This document shows positions 42,169 to 50,697 of a stretch of DNA of 64,000 nt, piece after piece. Source of the DNA: Pseudomonadota bacterium (GTDB lineage Bacteria > Desulfobacterota > Binatia > UBA1149); NCBI GenBank assembly GCA_014382245.1, contig JACNKC010000068.1:7506-71505 (forward strand), given 5' to 3'. Made by a program: the position numbers and the translations under genes. The notes beneath the pieces were generated by a model, which made no database searches, was not told the DNA's origin, and saw nothing but the letters and a program-made list of their open reading frames with translations. Each line of letters starts with the position of its first letter. Position 1 is the first letter of the stretch.

Positions 42169-43314
42169 TCAGTAACGCTCGGCCTTGGAGATGATCTCGT
42201 TCATTATCTCGCGGGTGCCGCCGCCTATGGGGTATAGTCGTGCGTCGCGGTACAGGCGCTCGACCACGTACTCGCGCATGTAACCGTAGCCACCGTGGAT
42301 CTGCACGGCCTGGTCACAGACAGCCGAGCACATGTCGGTGGTCACGTTCTTGGCCTTGGCGGCCAGCACGTTGGCGTCTTCGCCGCGCAGGTGGCGGGCG
42401 ACAACTTCGCCGGTTATCGCGCGGCCGGCGGCTATGCGCGTGGTCATGTCGGCCAGCTTGTGGCGGGTGACCTGGAAGCCCGACAGTGCCTGCCCGAAGG
42501 CTTCTCGCTCCCGGGCATAAGACACCGACTCCCTGTAAGCCAACTCGGCTATGGCCACGCACTGGGCGGCCAGCCCTACCCTCTCGGAAACAAAATTGTG
42601 CATGATCGCGAGGAATCCCTCGTTCTCTACGCCGACCAGGTTTTCTACCGGTACCCGGCAATCGTCGAAACTGAGCTCGGCCGTGTCGCTGGCCCACCAG
42701 CCGGTCTTGCGCAACTTGCGCGACACGCTGAAGCCGGGCGTGCTCTTCTCTATGATGAGCAGCGAGATTCCACCGTGACGGTCTTCGCCCGTACGCACCG
42801 CGGTAGTGACGAAGTCGGCCCGGCAGCCCGACGTTATAAAAGTCTTCGAACCGTTGACCACGTAGCAATCGCCGTCGCGCACGGCCCGGGTACGAAGCGA
42901 GGCAACGTCGCTGCCACCGCCGGGCTCGGTAATGCCCAGCGCCGACACCATGCGTCCTTCGAGTACCGGCCTTACGAAGCGTTCCTTCTGCTCATCCGTG
43001 CCCAGGCGAATAATAGGAGGAATTGCGATGTTGTGACTCCACAGGCCCACCACCGTTCCTACCGACTTTCCCGCCAGCACCATTTCATCGCCCGCGACCG
43101 TGCCGTGCGACAGGTCTCCACCCAGCCCGCCGAGCTCCTCGGGGTAGCCCACGCCCATCAGCCCGGCCTCCGCCGCGCGCCGGTAGAGCTCTACGGGGAA
43201 CTCTTCGGCCTCTTCCCATTCGTGGGCATTCGGCGCGATCTCGGTAGCGGCAAAACGCCTTATCTGCTCGCGTAGCTTGCTGTGTTCCTCGTTCTCGAAA
43301 AGGTATGTAGACAC
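42169..43314 (-). CDS. Acyl-CoA dehydrogenase
   Basis: A 381-residue flavoenzyme starting at GTG 43314 (STYLFENEEHSKLREQIRRF); a longer upstream frame has no family support. FAD/substrate motifs: ALGITEPGGGSDVASLRTRA, YVVNGSKTFITSG, and VQIHGGYGYMREYVVERLYRDARLYPIGGGTREIMNEII near the C-terminus. The catalytic Glu of short/medium-chain enzymes is not assigned with certainty. The pattern fits isovaleryl/long-chain-type dehydrogenases of actinobacterial and deltaproteobacterial clusters. It is transcribed divergently from another acyl-CoA dehydrogenase gene across a 199-base shared region. Confidence 0.92.
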   Translation of the reverse strand: MSTYLFENEEHSKLREQIRRFAATEIAPNAHEWEEAEEFPVELYRRAAEAGLMGVGYPEELGGLGGDLSHGTVAGDEMVLAGKSVGTVVGLWSHNIAIPPIIRLGTDEQKERFVRPVLEGRMVSALGITEPGGGSDVASLRTRAVRDGDCYVVNGSKTFITSGCRADFVTTAVRTGEDRHGGISLLIIEKSTPGFSVSRKLRKTGWWASDTAELSFDDCRVPVENLVGVENEGFLAIMHNFVSERVGLAAQCVAIAELAYRESVSYAREREAFGQALSGFQVTRHKLADMTTRIAAGRAITGEVVARHLRGEDANVLAAKAKNVTTDMCSAVCDQAVQIHGGYGYMREYVVERLYRDARLYPIGGGTREIMNEIISKAERY

Positions 43315-43513
43315 GTCGCTTGTTCTCCCGCGGGGTAATCCGCGCGTGGCCCCAGGGCCGGTACGCTCGCGCAGATTGCCCTTGTATGGCGGGTCAACGC
43401 AACTCTTCCACGGGCTGGAACGGCAAAAGCTGTTGGCAGTAGCCATCACCAACGCGTACTGTTGCCAGCGGTAGAGCGATCAAGGGACGCGCAGCCACGG
43501 GAGAAGCCACAGG

Positions 43514-44659
43514 ATGACCGACGATATTTTCTCAAGCCAGGAGCACAATATTTTTCGCGACACGATGCGACGCTTCGTGGAGACCGAGCTGGCCCCACGC
43601 GCGCGCGAGTTCGACGAGATGGGCCAGGTGGACAAGAGCATTTACCCGAAGATGGGCGAGCTGGGTCTGCTCGGCCTGCGCTACGACCCCAGGTGGGGTG
43701 GCGCAGGCCTGGACTGGTCCTACTCGGCTATCTTTTACGAAGAACTCGCCCGCTGTGACAACGCGGGAGTCGGCATGGGCATCTCGGTACACACCGACAT
43801 GGCCACCCCTTCGTTGCACCAGTTCGGCAGTGATGAACTCAAGGAGAAATACCTCGTCCCGTCGATCAAGGGAGAGATGCTGTCTGCCATCGGCGTCACA
43901 GAGCCCGACGCCGGTTCTGACGTGTCGGGCATCAAGACCCGGGCCGTGCGCGACGGCGACGACTGGGTAATAAACGGCTCGAAGACCTTCATCACCAACG
44001 CGGCCACGGCCGACTGGATCTGCCTGCTGACAGTGACCGACCCCGACGCGGGCTACGGCGGGTTTTCGCAGATCCTGGTGCCCACCGACCTGCCCGGTTA
44101 CCGCTACGACCTCCTCGACAAGATAGGCAACCGCGGCTCGGACACCGGCCTGCTGTTTTTCGAGGACCTGCGCGTACCCGTGTCCAACACCATCGGTGAC
44201 CCCGGGCGCGGATTCCAGCAACAAATGATGCAGTTCCAGGACGAGCGCCTGCTGGCCTGCGTATCGAGCTACGCGGGCGCGCTCAGGCTGTGGGAGATCA
44301 CCCGCGAGTACGCCGAGAACCGGGTGCTGTTCGGCAAGCCCCTGTCAAAAATGCAGGTCTCGCAGTTCAAGTTCGTAGAAATGCTCACGCAGATAACCGC
44401 CGCGAAGGAGCTGACGCTGTCCTGCGTACGCAAGTGCATAGCCGGCGAAGACGCCACCAAGGAGATCAGCATGGCCAAGATCTTCTGCGGTCGCATGGGC
44501 CGCTCGGTGGCCGACGAGTGCATGCAACTGCACGGCGGCTTCGGCTACATGCGCGAGTCTGCCGCCGGCCGCGCCTTCGTGGATACCCGGCTCATAAGCA
44601 TAGGCGGGGGGTCGGACGAAACCATGATCCACTACCTGGCAAAGATGCTGGGCTTCTAG
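43514..44659 (+). CDS. Acyl-CoA dehydrogenase
   Basis: A 381-residue flavoenzyme with SAIGVTEPDAGSDVSGIKTRA, WVINGSKTFITNA, and MQLHGGFGYMRESAAGRAFVDTRLISIGGGSDETM. It has no N-terminal extension and starts at ATG 43514 (TDDIFSSQEHNIFRDTMRRF). Its active-site and FAD segments parallel those of the neighbouring gene, but the two are only moderately similar, so they probably use different acyl-CoAs. The downstream crotonase gene begins 14 bases later (AGGAGA site), making a dehydrogenase-hydratase pair for beta-oxidation. Cytoplasmic; electrons pass to ETF and then probably to menaquinone. Confidence 0.92.
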   Translation: MTDDIFSSQEHNIFRDTMRRFVETELAPRAREFDEMGQVDKSIYPKMGELGLLGLRYDPRWGGAGLDWSYSAIFYEELARCDNAGVGMGISVHTDMATPSLHQFGSDELKEKYLVPSIKGEMLSAIGVTEPDAGSDVSGIKTRAVRDGDDWVINGSKTFITNAATADWICLLTVTDPDAGYGGFSQILVPTDLPGYRYDLLDKIGNRGSDTGLLFFEDLRVPVSNTIGDPGRGFQQQMMQFQDERLLACVSSYAGALRLWEITREYAENRVLFGKPLSKMQVSQFKFVEMLTQITAAKELTLSCVRKCIAGEDATKEISMAKIFCGRMGRSVADECMQLHGGFGYMRESAAGRAFVDTRLISIGGGSDETMIHYLAKMLGF

Positions 44660-44673
44660 GAGAACGACACGAC

Positions 44674-45474
44674 ATGGCGCAAAACGATAAGACCAGGCAA
44701 GACACGGTTCTCTACGAGCAGCGTGGACGAGCAGCCTGGATAACCCTCAACAACCCCGACAGCCGCAACGCGCTTTCGGCCGACATGGTCGAACAGCTGA
44801 CGGCCGGTGTGAAGCGCGCCAACGCCGACGACGAGACGAGGGTCATCGTGCTCACGGGCGAGGGTACGGCGTTCTGCGCGGGAGCCGACCTCAAGAAGAG
44901 CGGCCGCATGGGCGAGACAGAAGGCAGCCGCAACCCCTTCATCGACCTGATGATGCACATACGCGACGGCGACAAGCCCGTGATCTGCGCGGTCAACGGC
45001 GCAGCCTTCGGCGGCGGGCTGGGGCTGGTGGCCGCCTGCGACATAACCCTGGCCGTGGACACGGCGCGTTTCAGCTTCAGCGAGGTGCGCATAGGCGTGA
45101 TCCCAGCCATGATCTCAGTGGTGGTGCTCCCGAAACTGGGCGAGCACAACACCATGCGGCTTTTCCTGACCGGCGAACGCTTCGACGCCCCACGCGCGCT
45201 CGAGTACGGCCTGCTGCACCGGGTGGTAGCTGCCGATGAGTTGGAAAACGAAGTGCAGAAAGAAATCGACTCAGTGGCCAGGGGCGGACCGGTAGCGATA
45301 CGCGAAGCCAAAAAACTCGTGCGCACCGTTGCCCGCCTCGACGAGGACGCGGCCTTTGCCTACGCCGAAGAGCGCATAGCCGAGCTCTTTGCCTCGCCCG
45401 AGGCAGCCGAGGGCATGGCGTCGTTTGCCGAGAAGCGCGACCCGGCCTGGGTTGCCGACAGCAACGACGACTGA
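44674..45474 (+). CDS. Enoyl-CoA hydratase/isomerase family protein
   Basis: A 266-residue crotonase starting at ATG 44674. Motifs: AAWITLNNPDSRNALSADM, AFCAGADLKKSGRMGE (first oxyanion segment), NGAAFGGGLGLVAACDITLA (second), FSEVRIGVIPAMISVVVLPKLG (the Glu of EVRIG and the usual catalytic region), and FAEKRDPAW at the end. The set fits a genuine hydratase, or a methylglutaconyl-CoA hydratase-like enzyme. It is 14 bases downstream of the acyl-CoA dehydrogenase and almost certainly cotranscribed with it. Cytoplasmic. Confidence 0.9.
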   Translation: MAQNDKTRQDTVLYEQRGRAAWITLNNPDSRNALSADMVEQLTAGVKRANADDETRVIVLTGEGTAFCAGADLKKSGRMGETEGSRNPFIDLMMHIRDGDKPVICAVNGAAFGGGLGLVAACDITLAVDTARFSFSEVRIGVIPAMISVVVLPKLGEHNTMRLFLTGERFDAPRALEYGLLHRVVAADELENEVQKEIDSVARGGPVAIREAKKLVRTVARLDEDAAFAYAEERIAELFASPEAAEGMASFAEKRDPAWVADSNDD

Positions 45475-45495
45475 CCCTGGCCGACCAAGCAGGGG

Positions 45496-46359
45496 CTAGA
45501 GCCGGGACATCACCTTGTCGTCAAAAACGGCAAGGCCCTTTTCCAACGAACCGCTATCAAACCCGCGGGGCGCTATAACCGCGCGCGACACGCCCATATC
45601 CTGCAGACGCAGGGCCGTGTCGAGATCACAGTCTCCCATGCCCACGGTTATTTCTACTTCGCCGGCGTCGCGGCCCAGCTTATCGCACTCCTCCTTGAGC
45701 ACGAGCATCAAGGGTTCGAGCTGCTCCGGACCACCGACGGCTGGAAAAAATCCGTCGCCATACCGAGCCGCCCGCTTGGCGGCTATGGGCGTGTGCCCAC
45801 CTACTACCACCGGCACGCCCCCCGCCTGCACCGGCCCGGGGCTGGAGTGCATGGGGCCCCAGTTGAAAAACTTTCCGTCGAAGGCCTCGGCCTCCGCCTT
45901 CCACAGCGACCGGATGGCGGCCACTGCCTCGCGAGTGCGGGCCGCACGGTCGGCAAACGAGACCGCGATCGCGTCGAACTCTTCTTCGAGCCAACCGACT
46001 CCTATGCCGAGGATGGCACGTCCCCGCGACAGCACGTCCAGGGTGGCGATTTCCTTGGCCACGTAAAACGGATGGCGCTGCGGCAGTATAAGAACGCCGG
46101 TGGCCAGCTTGATCTTCTCGGTAACCGCGGCCGCGTAGACCAGCGGCAGTATCGGGTCGGGAATCGGCGACTCCTCGGGGCCGGGCATGCGCCCGTCGGT
46201 GCTGTAGGGGTAGGTTGACTTGTAGCCGGCCGGAACAACCACGTGCTCCACCGTCCACAGTGACTCCATGCCCGCGGCCTCGTTCAGGCGAGCAAAATCA
46301 GGCAGAAAATCAGGGGTCCCCATGGGCCCCACGTTGCTGAACATAACTCCGAACTTCAT
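45496..46359 (-). CDS. LLM-class F420-dependent oxidoreductase
   Basis: A 287-residue luciferase-like TIM-barrel protein starting at MKFGVMFSNVGPMG (ATG 46359, GGGGAG upstream); upstream in-frame sequence is unsupported. WTVEHVVVPAGYKSTYPYS, DPILPLVYAAAVTEKIKLATGVLILPQRHP, VLSRGRAILGIGVGWLEEEFDA and VVVGGHTPIAAKRAARYGDGFFP are the signatures of the TIGR03619-like F420-dependent group (Rv2161c type) rather than FMN-dependent alkanal monooxygenases. It implies the host makes coenzyme F420, though FMN use cannot be ruled out. It is convergent with the upstream crotonase gene. Substrate unknown. Confidence 0.87.
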   Translation of the reverse strand: MKFGVMFSNVGPMGTPDFLPDFARLNEAAGMESLWTVEHVVVPAGYKSTYPYSTDGRMPGPEESPIPDPILPLVYAAAVTEKIKLATGVLILPQRHPFYVAKEIATLDVLSRGRAILGIGVGWLEEEFDAIAVSFADRAARTREAVAAIRSLWKAEAEAFDGKFFNWGPMHSSPGPVQAGGVPVVVGGHTPIAAKRAARYGDGFFPAVGGPEQLEPLMLVLKEECDKLGRDAGEVEITVGMGDCDLDTALRLQDMGVSRAVIAPRGFDSGSLEKGLAVFDDKVMSRL

Positions 46360-46543
46360 CTTTAAACTCCCCTTGTAGACGACTGTGCCACCACGCAACC
46401 GATCCCGCCTGGCAGCGAACAAGCGCCCTGTTAGCCCTTTCAAAGGCCCCAGGCAACGCGACGGGCAGCTGCTAGCTGGTCGGGCCAGCGCGGAAATACA
46501 AATCCCCCCACCTGCCCCCCCCGAAAAGGGTGCAGCTGCATTC

Positions 46544-46740
46544 TGACCTTCCCCCGAGAAAGTGGACACGCAATTCAGGCCGCTTACGCGGCGGTTACAG
46601 CAGCGGATTCAAACTCGGCTGGACTCATATAGCCGAGATAGGAATGCCGACGCCAACGGTTATAGAACACCTCGATATACTCGAAGATCGCCGAACGTGC
46701 CTGGGCCGACCAGTGCTCGGACGGAAGCTGCATGGGCGGG
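46544..46740 (-). mobile_element. IS3-family remnant: terminal repeat and transposase OrfB C-terminus
   Basis: The right edge of an IS3-family element: TGACCTTCCCCCGAG (46544-46558) is a typical IS3-type terminal inverted-repeat end, followed on the minus strand by the stop and C-terminal residues of an OrfB transposase ([31 protein letters not shown], about 46584-46721, split here only for naming). The segment [11 protein letters not shown]...LGY.SPAEFE is the conserved end of the DDE integrase. Everything upstream of that point, including the DDE catalytic residues and the other terminal repeat, is missing; the element stops where the next gene fragment begins at ~46741, so it is dead. Confidence 0.8.
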
Positions 46741-47298
46741 CCGTTTGCCTGCCCGTCGTTTCCCCTGTCGGGCTGCCGAGGGCCGACTATCCCCCGCAAG
46801 GCCAGGCTGCTCATGCGCGACAGCGTGTTCGATGCCAGGGATTCGCTTAGATGGACCTGGAAAGAAGGCGCGGCCACCGCGAGTAGCGACTTCGGGGATC
46901 CCCGGACCGGCAACGACTACTTCGCGCTTTGTCTGTACGACGAAGACTCCAACGTTCCCTACCTGGCCGGTGAGCAACTGGTGACAACGGGAACCCAGTG
47001 CGGCAGGAAGCCCTGCTGGAAGTACAAGCTGGGATCTTACCGTTACAAGGACCGGAGCGGAGAACTTTCCGACGGTATAGTAAAGATCAAGCTCTCGGCT
47101 GGTGCCGAGGGGAAGGCAGGCATCAAGGTATCGGGCAAGGGCGCTGCGCTCGCGCTGCCCGCATTGCCCTTGCTCGTGGACGAACGATTGACCGTGCAGT
47201 TCATCGCCGAGAACGGCAACTGCTGGGAGGCTCACTACGCGGCCGACGACGTAAAAAACCGCAACGGCAAACTAAGCGCGAGGTCTTCACCCGACTGA
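46732..47298 (+). pseudogene. 5'-truncated paralogue of the Cys-rich repeat protein (C-terminal domain only)
   Basis: About 185 residues that align along their whole length with the C-terminal ~185 residues of the large secreted protein that follows: [11 protein letters not shown] vs [32 protein letters not shown] vs DSLKWKWKKGAATSISEFGDP (each quoted in part), YFALCLYDE, VPYLAGEQLV, KPCWKYK, GKGAALALPALPLLVD and CWEAHYAADD. The N-terminal signal peptide and Cys-rich part are absent, and the homology starts exactly where the IS3 remnant ends, so an insertion or IS-driven deletion removed the 5' part. The first codon used, ATG 46732, is chance. Probably not secreted and non-functional. Confidence 0.72.
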
Positions 47299-47572
47299 AG
47301 CCGTCACCCCGTCGCTCCCCCCCCGGGTAGCAGCCACCCCCGAATGGGACACGCGCGCCTACCCACCCGCGTGGGGACTGTGCAGTGCAGACCGCACAGC
47401 GTCCGCAACCGCAAAGCCACCCATGCTGGGGGCAGGGCAGCAAGAATTCCAACTTAACTGTTTACGCGCTCATAAAGCGGGGCATAAGCTGGACTCACTG
47501 TCATGGGGGTCATGTACCAGTCGCCTTCGCGTCGACAGCAAATCGGACGCGACGGCGAAGAGGATGACCGCC

Positions 47573-49930
47573 ATGAAAATTACCACCGATCGCTTCACAG
47601 CCACCGTCGCCGCAGTTTCGCTGCTGCTTTGTTGTAACGCGTCGTCGGCCCTCGCCCAGTGCAGCCAGCCGGCGGCCAACGCCGGCCCCGTGGTTGCCGG
47701 TAACGGCTTTCCCCAGTATTTTGTTGATGCCAACGGCTTGGCACTCGAGCTGTGCCTCGACGTGGCCGACTGCATAGACCCGGCCGAGGATTCTTTTCTG
47801 CCCGATCCGCTGGCAGGCTTGTCTTTCCCCGGCAACTTTCCGGACGCGACCTTCTGGTGGTACGCCGACACACGTATCCCCCTGACCGGCGACGTGAACG
47901 GGCGTTTTATTGCCCACTTGATCGCCGGTTTTGACAACGAGACCGCCGTCGCCGGGGACCAGCTGAGCAGCGCCCGCATGCGCCTGACTTTCGCGGGCCT
48001 CCAACCGGGCGCCAGCTACACTGTATCCCACCCCTACGGTACCCAGACCATGGTGGCCGACGGCGGAGGCTCGATAGACGAGCTCGAACGCATCGACAGC
48101 CTCGTGGGTGGATCGACGCCCGCCGACTTCAGCATTGACGGCAGCAGCGTGGGGGCCTTCCTGGTGTTCAATGACCCCGACCCGGCCAAGGCGCCGCTGC
48201 CCGGCCACGTAGGCAATCCCGAGATAGCCCACCTGGTGACCGGCAGCCCCTGCGGACAGAACTACCTGCGCATCGAGGGGCCGGGATTGCCAGCCGGTGG
48301 CCTGCAGAGCGACGACTTTTTTGTGCTCGGCAAGCAGATCAACGTCTGCGGCAACGGCATCGCCGACACCGGCGAAGAATGCGACGACGGCAACACGGCC
48401 AACGCCGACTGCTGTTCTGATTCCTGCGTAATAGAAGACCCCACCCTGCTGTGCGATGACGCCAACGGCTGTACCGACGAAGTGTGCATACCCTCGAGCG
48501 GCTGCTTCAACGTCGATAACACCCTGCCCTGCGACGACAGCAGCGCCTGCACCACCACCGACACCTGCTCGGCCGGTGCCTGCGTGAGCGGGCCTCCGCT
48601 GGTCTGCGACGACGGCCAGTTCTGCACCGGCGTAGAAACCTGCGACCCGGCCTCCGGTTGCCAGGACGGCGTAGATCCCGACCCCAACGACGGCGTGGGC
48701 TGCACCAACGACAGCTGCGACGAGATAAACGACGTAATCGTCAATACGGTCAACAACGCGCTCTGCGACGACGGACTGTTCTGCACCGGCGTCGAGACCT
48801 GCAGTGCGACGCTCGACTGCCAGGACAACGCCGACCCCGACGCTGACGACGGCGTGGGCTGCACCGACGACAGCTGCGACGAGCTCAACGACGTAATCGT
48901 CAACGCCGTCAACGACGCTAACTGCGACGACGGACTGTTCTGCACCGGCGTCGAGACCTGCAGTGCGACGCTCGACTGCCAGGACGGCGTAGATCCCGAC
49001 CCCAACGACGGCGTGGGCTGCACCGACGACAGCTGCGACGAGCTCAACGACGTAATCGTCAACGCCGTCAACGACGCTAACTGCGACGACGGACTGTTCT
49101 GCACCGGCGTCGAGACCTGCAGTGCGACGCTCGACTGCCAGGACAACGCCGACCCCGACCCCAACGACGGCGTGGCCTGCACTGTTGACACCTGTGACGA
49201 GGCGGTGGACGTACTGGTCAATACACCGGTCGATTCGGCTTGCGACGACAGCAACGTATGTACCGACAACGTTTGCGTGGTGGGCTCTGGCTGTGCGAAC
49301 CCCGACAACACGGCCTCCTGCGAGGACGGCGACCCCACCACGTGGGAAGACCAGTGCGCGGGGGGGGCATGCGTGAGCGGTTTCTTCGCTTGCCCGATGT
49401 TTCCGCTCGACGGCTGCCACGCGCCATTCGTTGCCGGCAAGTCCGCCCTGTCCCTACGCGTGAGCGACGACGGCAGCAGGGACAGCCTGAAGTGGAAGTG
49501 GAAAAAGGGTGCGGCAACCTCGATAAGCGAGTTCGGCGATCCAGTAGACGGTGCCGACGGCTACGCGGTCTGCCTCTACGACGAGCTAGCAGATGTGCCC
49601 TACCTGGCTTCCGAGCAACTCGTGGATGCCGGCGGAACCTGTGCGGGCAAGGATTGCTGGAAGGGCACCGCTCGCCTGTTCAAGTTCAAGAACAAGACCG
49701 GGGATGGCTCTGACGGAATAACCAACCTGAAGATGAAGGAAGGAACCGACGGCAAGGCCTTCGTAGGCATCAAGGGCAAGGGCCCGGCGCTCGCCCTGCC
49801 CGCCTTGCCACTGCTGGTGGACAGTCAGCTGACCATGCAGCTGATAAGCGAGGCCACCGCTGGCTGCTGGGAAGCCGGTTACAGCGCTGGGAGCCTCAGC
49901 GTCGGCAACGGACGCCTGAAAGCCAAGTAA
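47573..49930 (+). CDS. Secreted Cys-rich repeat protein with DUF4215-like motif and unnamed C-terminal domain
   Basis: A 785-residue exported protein. ATG 47573 is chosen because GAGG lies about nine bases upstream; the leader ends SSALAQ. Residues ~30-255 are a beta-rich N-terminal domain (FPQYFVDANGLALELCLDV). Then CGNGIADTGEECDDGNTANADCC, a Myxococcus-type DUF4215 Cys-rich repeat, and two further Cys-rich units. Next come four copies of a 53-residue unit (48605-49240) with CDDGLFCTGVETC and GCTDDSCDE. The last ~185 residues form the domain shared with the truncated gene upstream (FACPMFPLDGCHAPF...KGKGPALALPALPLLVD...CWEAGYSAG). Acidic Asp/Asn-rich repeats with Cys pairs suggest calcium binding and disulphides. 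Likely surface or adhesive role; function unknown. Confidence 0.78.
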   Translation: MKITTDRFTATVAAVSLLLCCNASSALAQCSQPAANAGPVVAGNGFPQYFVDANGLALELCLDVADCIDPAEDSFLPDPLAGLSFPGNFPDATFWWYADTRIPLTGDVNGRFIAHLIAGFDNETAVAGDQLSSARMRLTFAGLQPGASYTVSHPYGTQTMVADGGGSIDELERIDSLVGGSTPADFSIDGSSVGAFLVFNDPDPAKAPLPGHVGNPEIAHLVTGSPCGQNYLRIEGPGLPAGGLQSDDFFVLGKQINVCGNGIADTGEECDDGNTANADCCSDSCVIEDPTLLCDDANGCTDEVCIPSSGCFNVDNTLPCDDSSACTTTDTCSAGACVSGPPLVCDDGQFCTGVETCDPASGCQDGVDPDPNDGVGCTNDSCDEINDVIVNTVNNALCDDGLFCTGVETCSATLDCQDNADPDADDGVGCTDDSCDELNDVIVNAVNDANCDDGLFCTGVETCSATLDCQDGVDPDPNDGVGCTDDSCDELNDVIVNAVNDANCDDGLFCTGVETCSATLDCQDNADPDPNDGVACTVDTCDEAVDVLVNTPVDSACDDSNVCTDNVCVVGSGCANPDNTASCEDGDPTTWEDQCAGGACVSGFFACPMFPLDGCHAPFVAGKSALSLRVSDDGSRDSLKWKWKKGAATSISEFGDPVDGADGYAVCLYDELADVPYLASEQLVDAGGTCAGKDCWKGTARLFKFKNKTGDGSDGITNLKMKEGTDGKAFVGIKGKGPALALPALPLLVDSQLTMQLISEATAGCWEAGYSAGSLSVGNGRLKAK
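48605..49240 (+). repeat. Four tandem 159-bp repeats (53 residues each) in the Cys-rich protein
   Basis: Units start at TGC 48605, 48764, 48923 and 49082 and are each exactly 159 bases. Units 2 and 3 are near-identical at DNA level, and unit 4 keeps the first ~85 bases before diverging; unit 1 is the most different. The inner region alternates between DNADPDADDG and DGVDPDPNDG, suggesting unequal crossing-over or conversion between units. Each unit has five Cys residues and an Asp-rich stretch. Confidence 0.92.
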
Positions 49931-49965
49931 TTACCCGCATACCAGGCCGCCCCCTCCAGCTGGCC

Positions 49966-49996
49966 GCTGTCCCCCCCCCCCGAGCGGGGGGACAGC
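49966..49996. repeat. 11-bp inverted repeat (C/G-rich hairpin) after the Cys-rich gene
   Basis: GCTGTCCCCCC (49966-49976) and GGGGGGACAGC (49986-49996) are perfect complements with a 9-base loop. The hairpin is 35 bases after the Cys-rich protein's stop and touches the promoter of the next gene. A T-run is missing, so it is not a standard intrinsic terminator; it may still stop transcription or shield the downstream promoter. Confidence 0.6.
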
Positions 49997-49999
49997 AGC

Positions 50000-50032
50000 T
50001 TGACAAATAAGACATATCCTGCTTATATGTCT
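50000..50032 (+). promoter_or_regulatory. Near-consensus sigma70 promoter with palindromic operator
   Basis: TTGACA (50000-50005) and TTATAT (50023-50028) are 17 bases apart, the best promoter match in the window. A perfect 8-bp inverted repeat, AGACATAT (50010-50017) and ATATGTCT (50025-50032) separated by CCTGCTT, covers the spacer and -10 box, so a dimeric repressor could block it. It sits in unusually AT-rich DNA 42 bases before the ATG at 50074. Confidence 0.65.
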
Positions 50033-50073
50033 CACAACCGCTCGCCGCCCCGGACTGCCGCCGGGAGGCCCGT

Positions 50074-50673
50074 ATGTTTGGAAAAATGCTACCCTCCGCC
50101 CTGCTGGGCGGACTCCTGCTTACGTTGGCGCTGCTGTACGCGGCAGGGCTGGCTTGCGCAGGCGGTACCCGCGTAGTGGCCAGCCTGGTGCCGGTCGTTA
50201 CCACGCTCTCGGGGGGCACAGGCCATCCCACGATGGAACCAGGCCGGGTGATTCTCAAAAGCGGCGGAGCAAGCAAGGTAAAACTCCAGGGTGTGACCAA
50301 TGCCCACGGCTCGCCGGTCACTACCGACAACTCACTACAACTGGTCGATGAGATGAGCGGCGACGAGTACATCGTCGTAGTCTCGGGCAGCTTTCCCGCC
50401 ACCAGCACGGTCTACGAATTCAACATCCCCGTGGAGCTGAGAAACGGAAAAGGCAAGGCATCCGCGGATCGTTCTCCCCAGTACTGGCTGATCCCCGACA
50501 TGGCCCACCGCGCGGCCGAATTTCACCTGATCGATGTCTACGAACCCCCCGCGCCCGAAGACGCACCGAACTGCCGGTCGGTAGTAGACGCTGGTGGCAC
50601 CGTTATCGACGGCGCGCCAAATCCCTGTCGAAGCGGAAGACGACTGGCCAGTGTGGGCCTGCTTATCCCCTGA
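50074..50673 (+). CDS. Secreted protein of unknown function
   Basis: A 199-residue protein with a hydrophobic leader (residues ~8-28, ending LACAGG, possibly a lipobox-like Cys). The rest is beta-rich: VASLVPVVTTLSGG, KVKLQGVTNAHGSPVTTDNSLQLVDEMSGDEYIVVVSGSFPATSTVYEFNIPVELRNGKG (quoted in parts) and two Cys in the C-terminal tail (APNCRSVVDAG and PNPCRSG). I recognise no family. The architecture of an N-terminal anchor followed by one immunoglobulin-like sandwich suggests a surface or periplasmic role. It is preceded by a strong promoter with an operator-like palindrome, so it is probably an inducible single gene; it converges on the nitronate-monooxygenase-like gene. Confidence 0.6.
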   Translation: MFGKMLPSALLGGLLLTLALLYAAGLACAGGTRVVASLVPVVTTLSGGTGHPTMEPGRVILKSGGASKVKLQGVTNAHGSPVTTDNSLQLVDEMSGDEYIVVVSGSFPATSTVYEFNIPVELRNGKGKASADRSPQYWLIPDMAHRAAEFHLIDVYEPPAPEDAPNCRSVVDAGGTVIDGAPNPCRSGRRLASVGLLIP

Positions 50674-50697
50674 CAATCGCGGGAACAGCGGAAGCGG

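Noticed and set aside
43315-43513. Imperfect inverted repeat in the divergent acyl-CoA dehydrogenase region (GCTGTTGGCAGT ... TACTGTTGCCAGC)
   Set aside because: The arms do not pair properly when reverse-complemented; treated as chance.
47510-49420. Long minus-strand reading frame opposite the Cys-rich protein
   Set aside because: It mirrors the tandem repeats and low-stop GC-rich codons; it has no start signal or family similarity, and the plus-strand gene has a signal peptide and Cys motifs.
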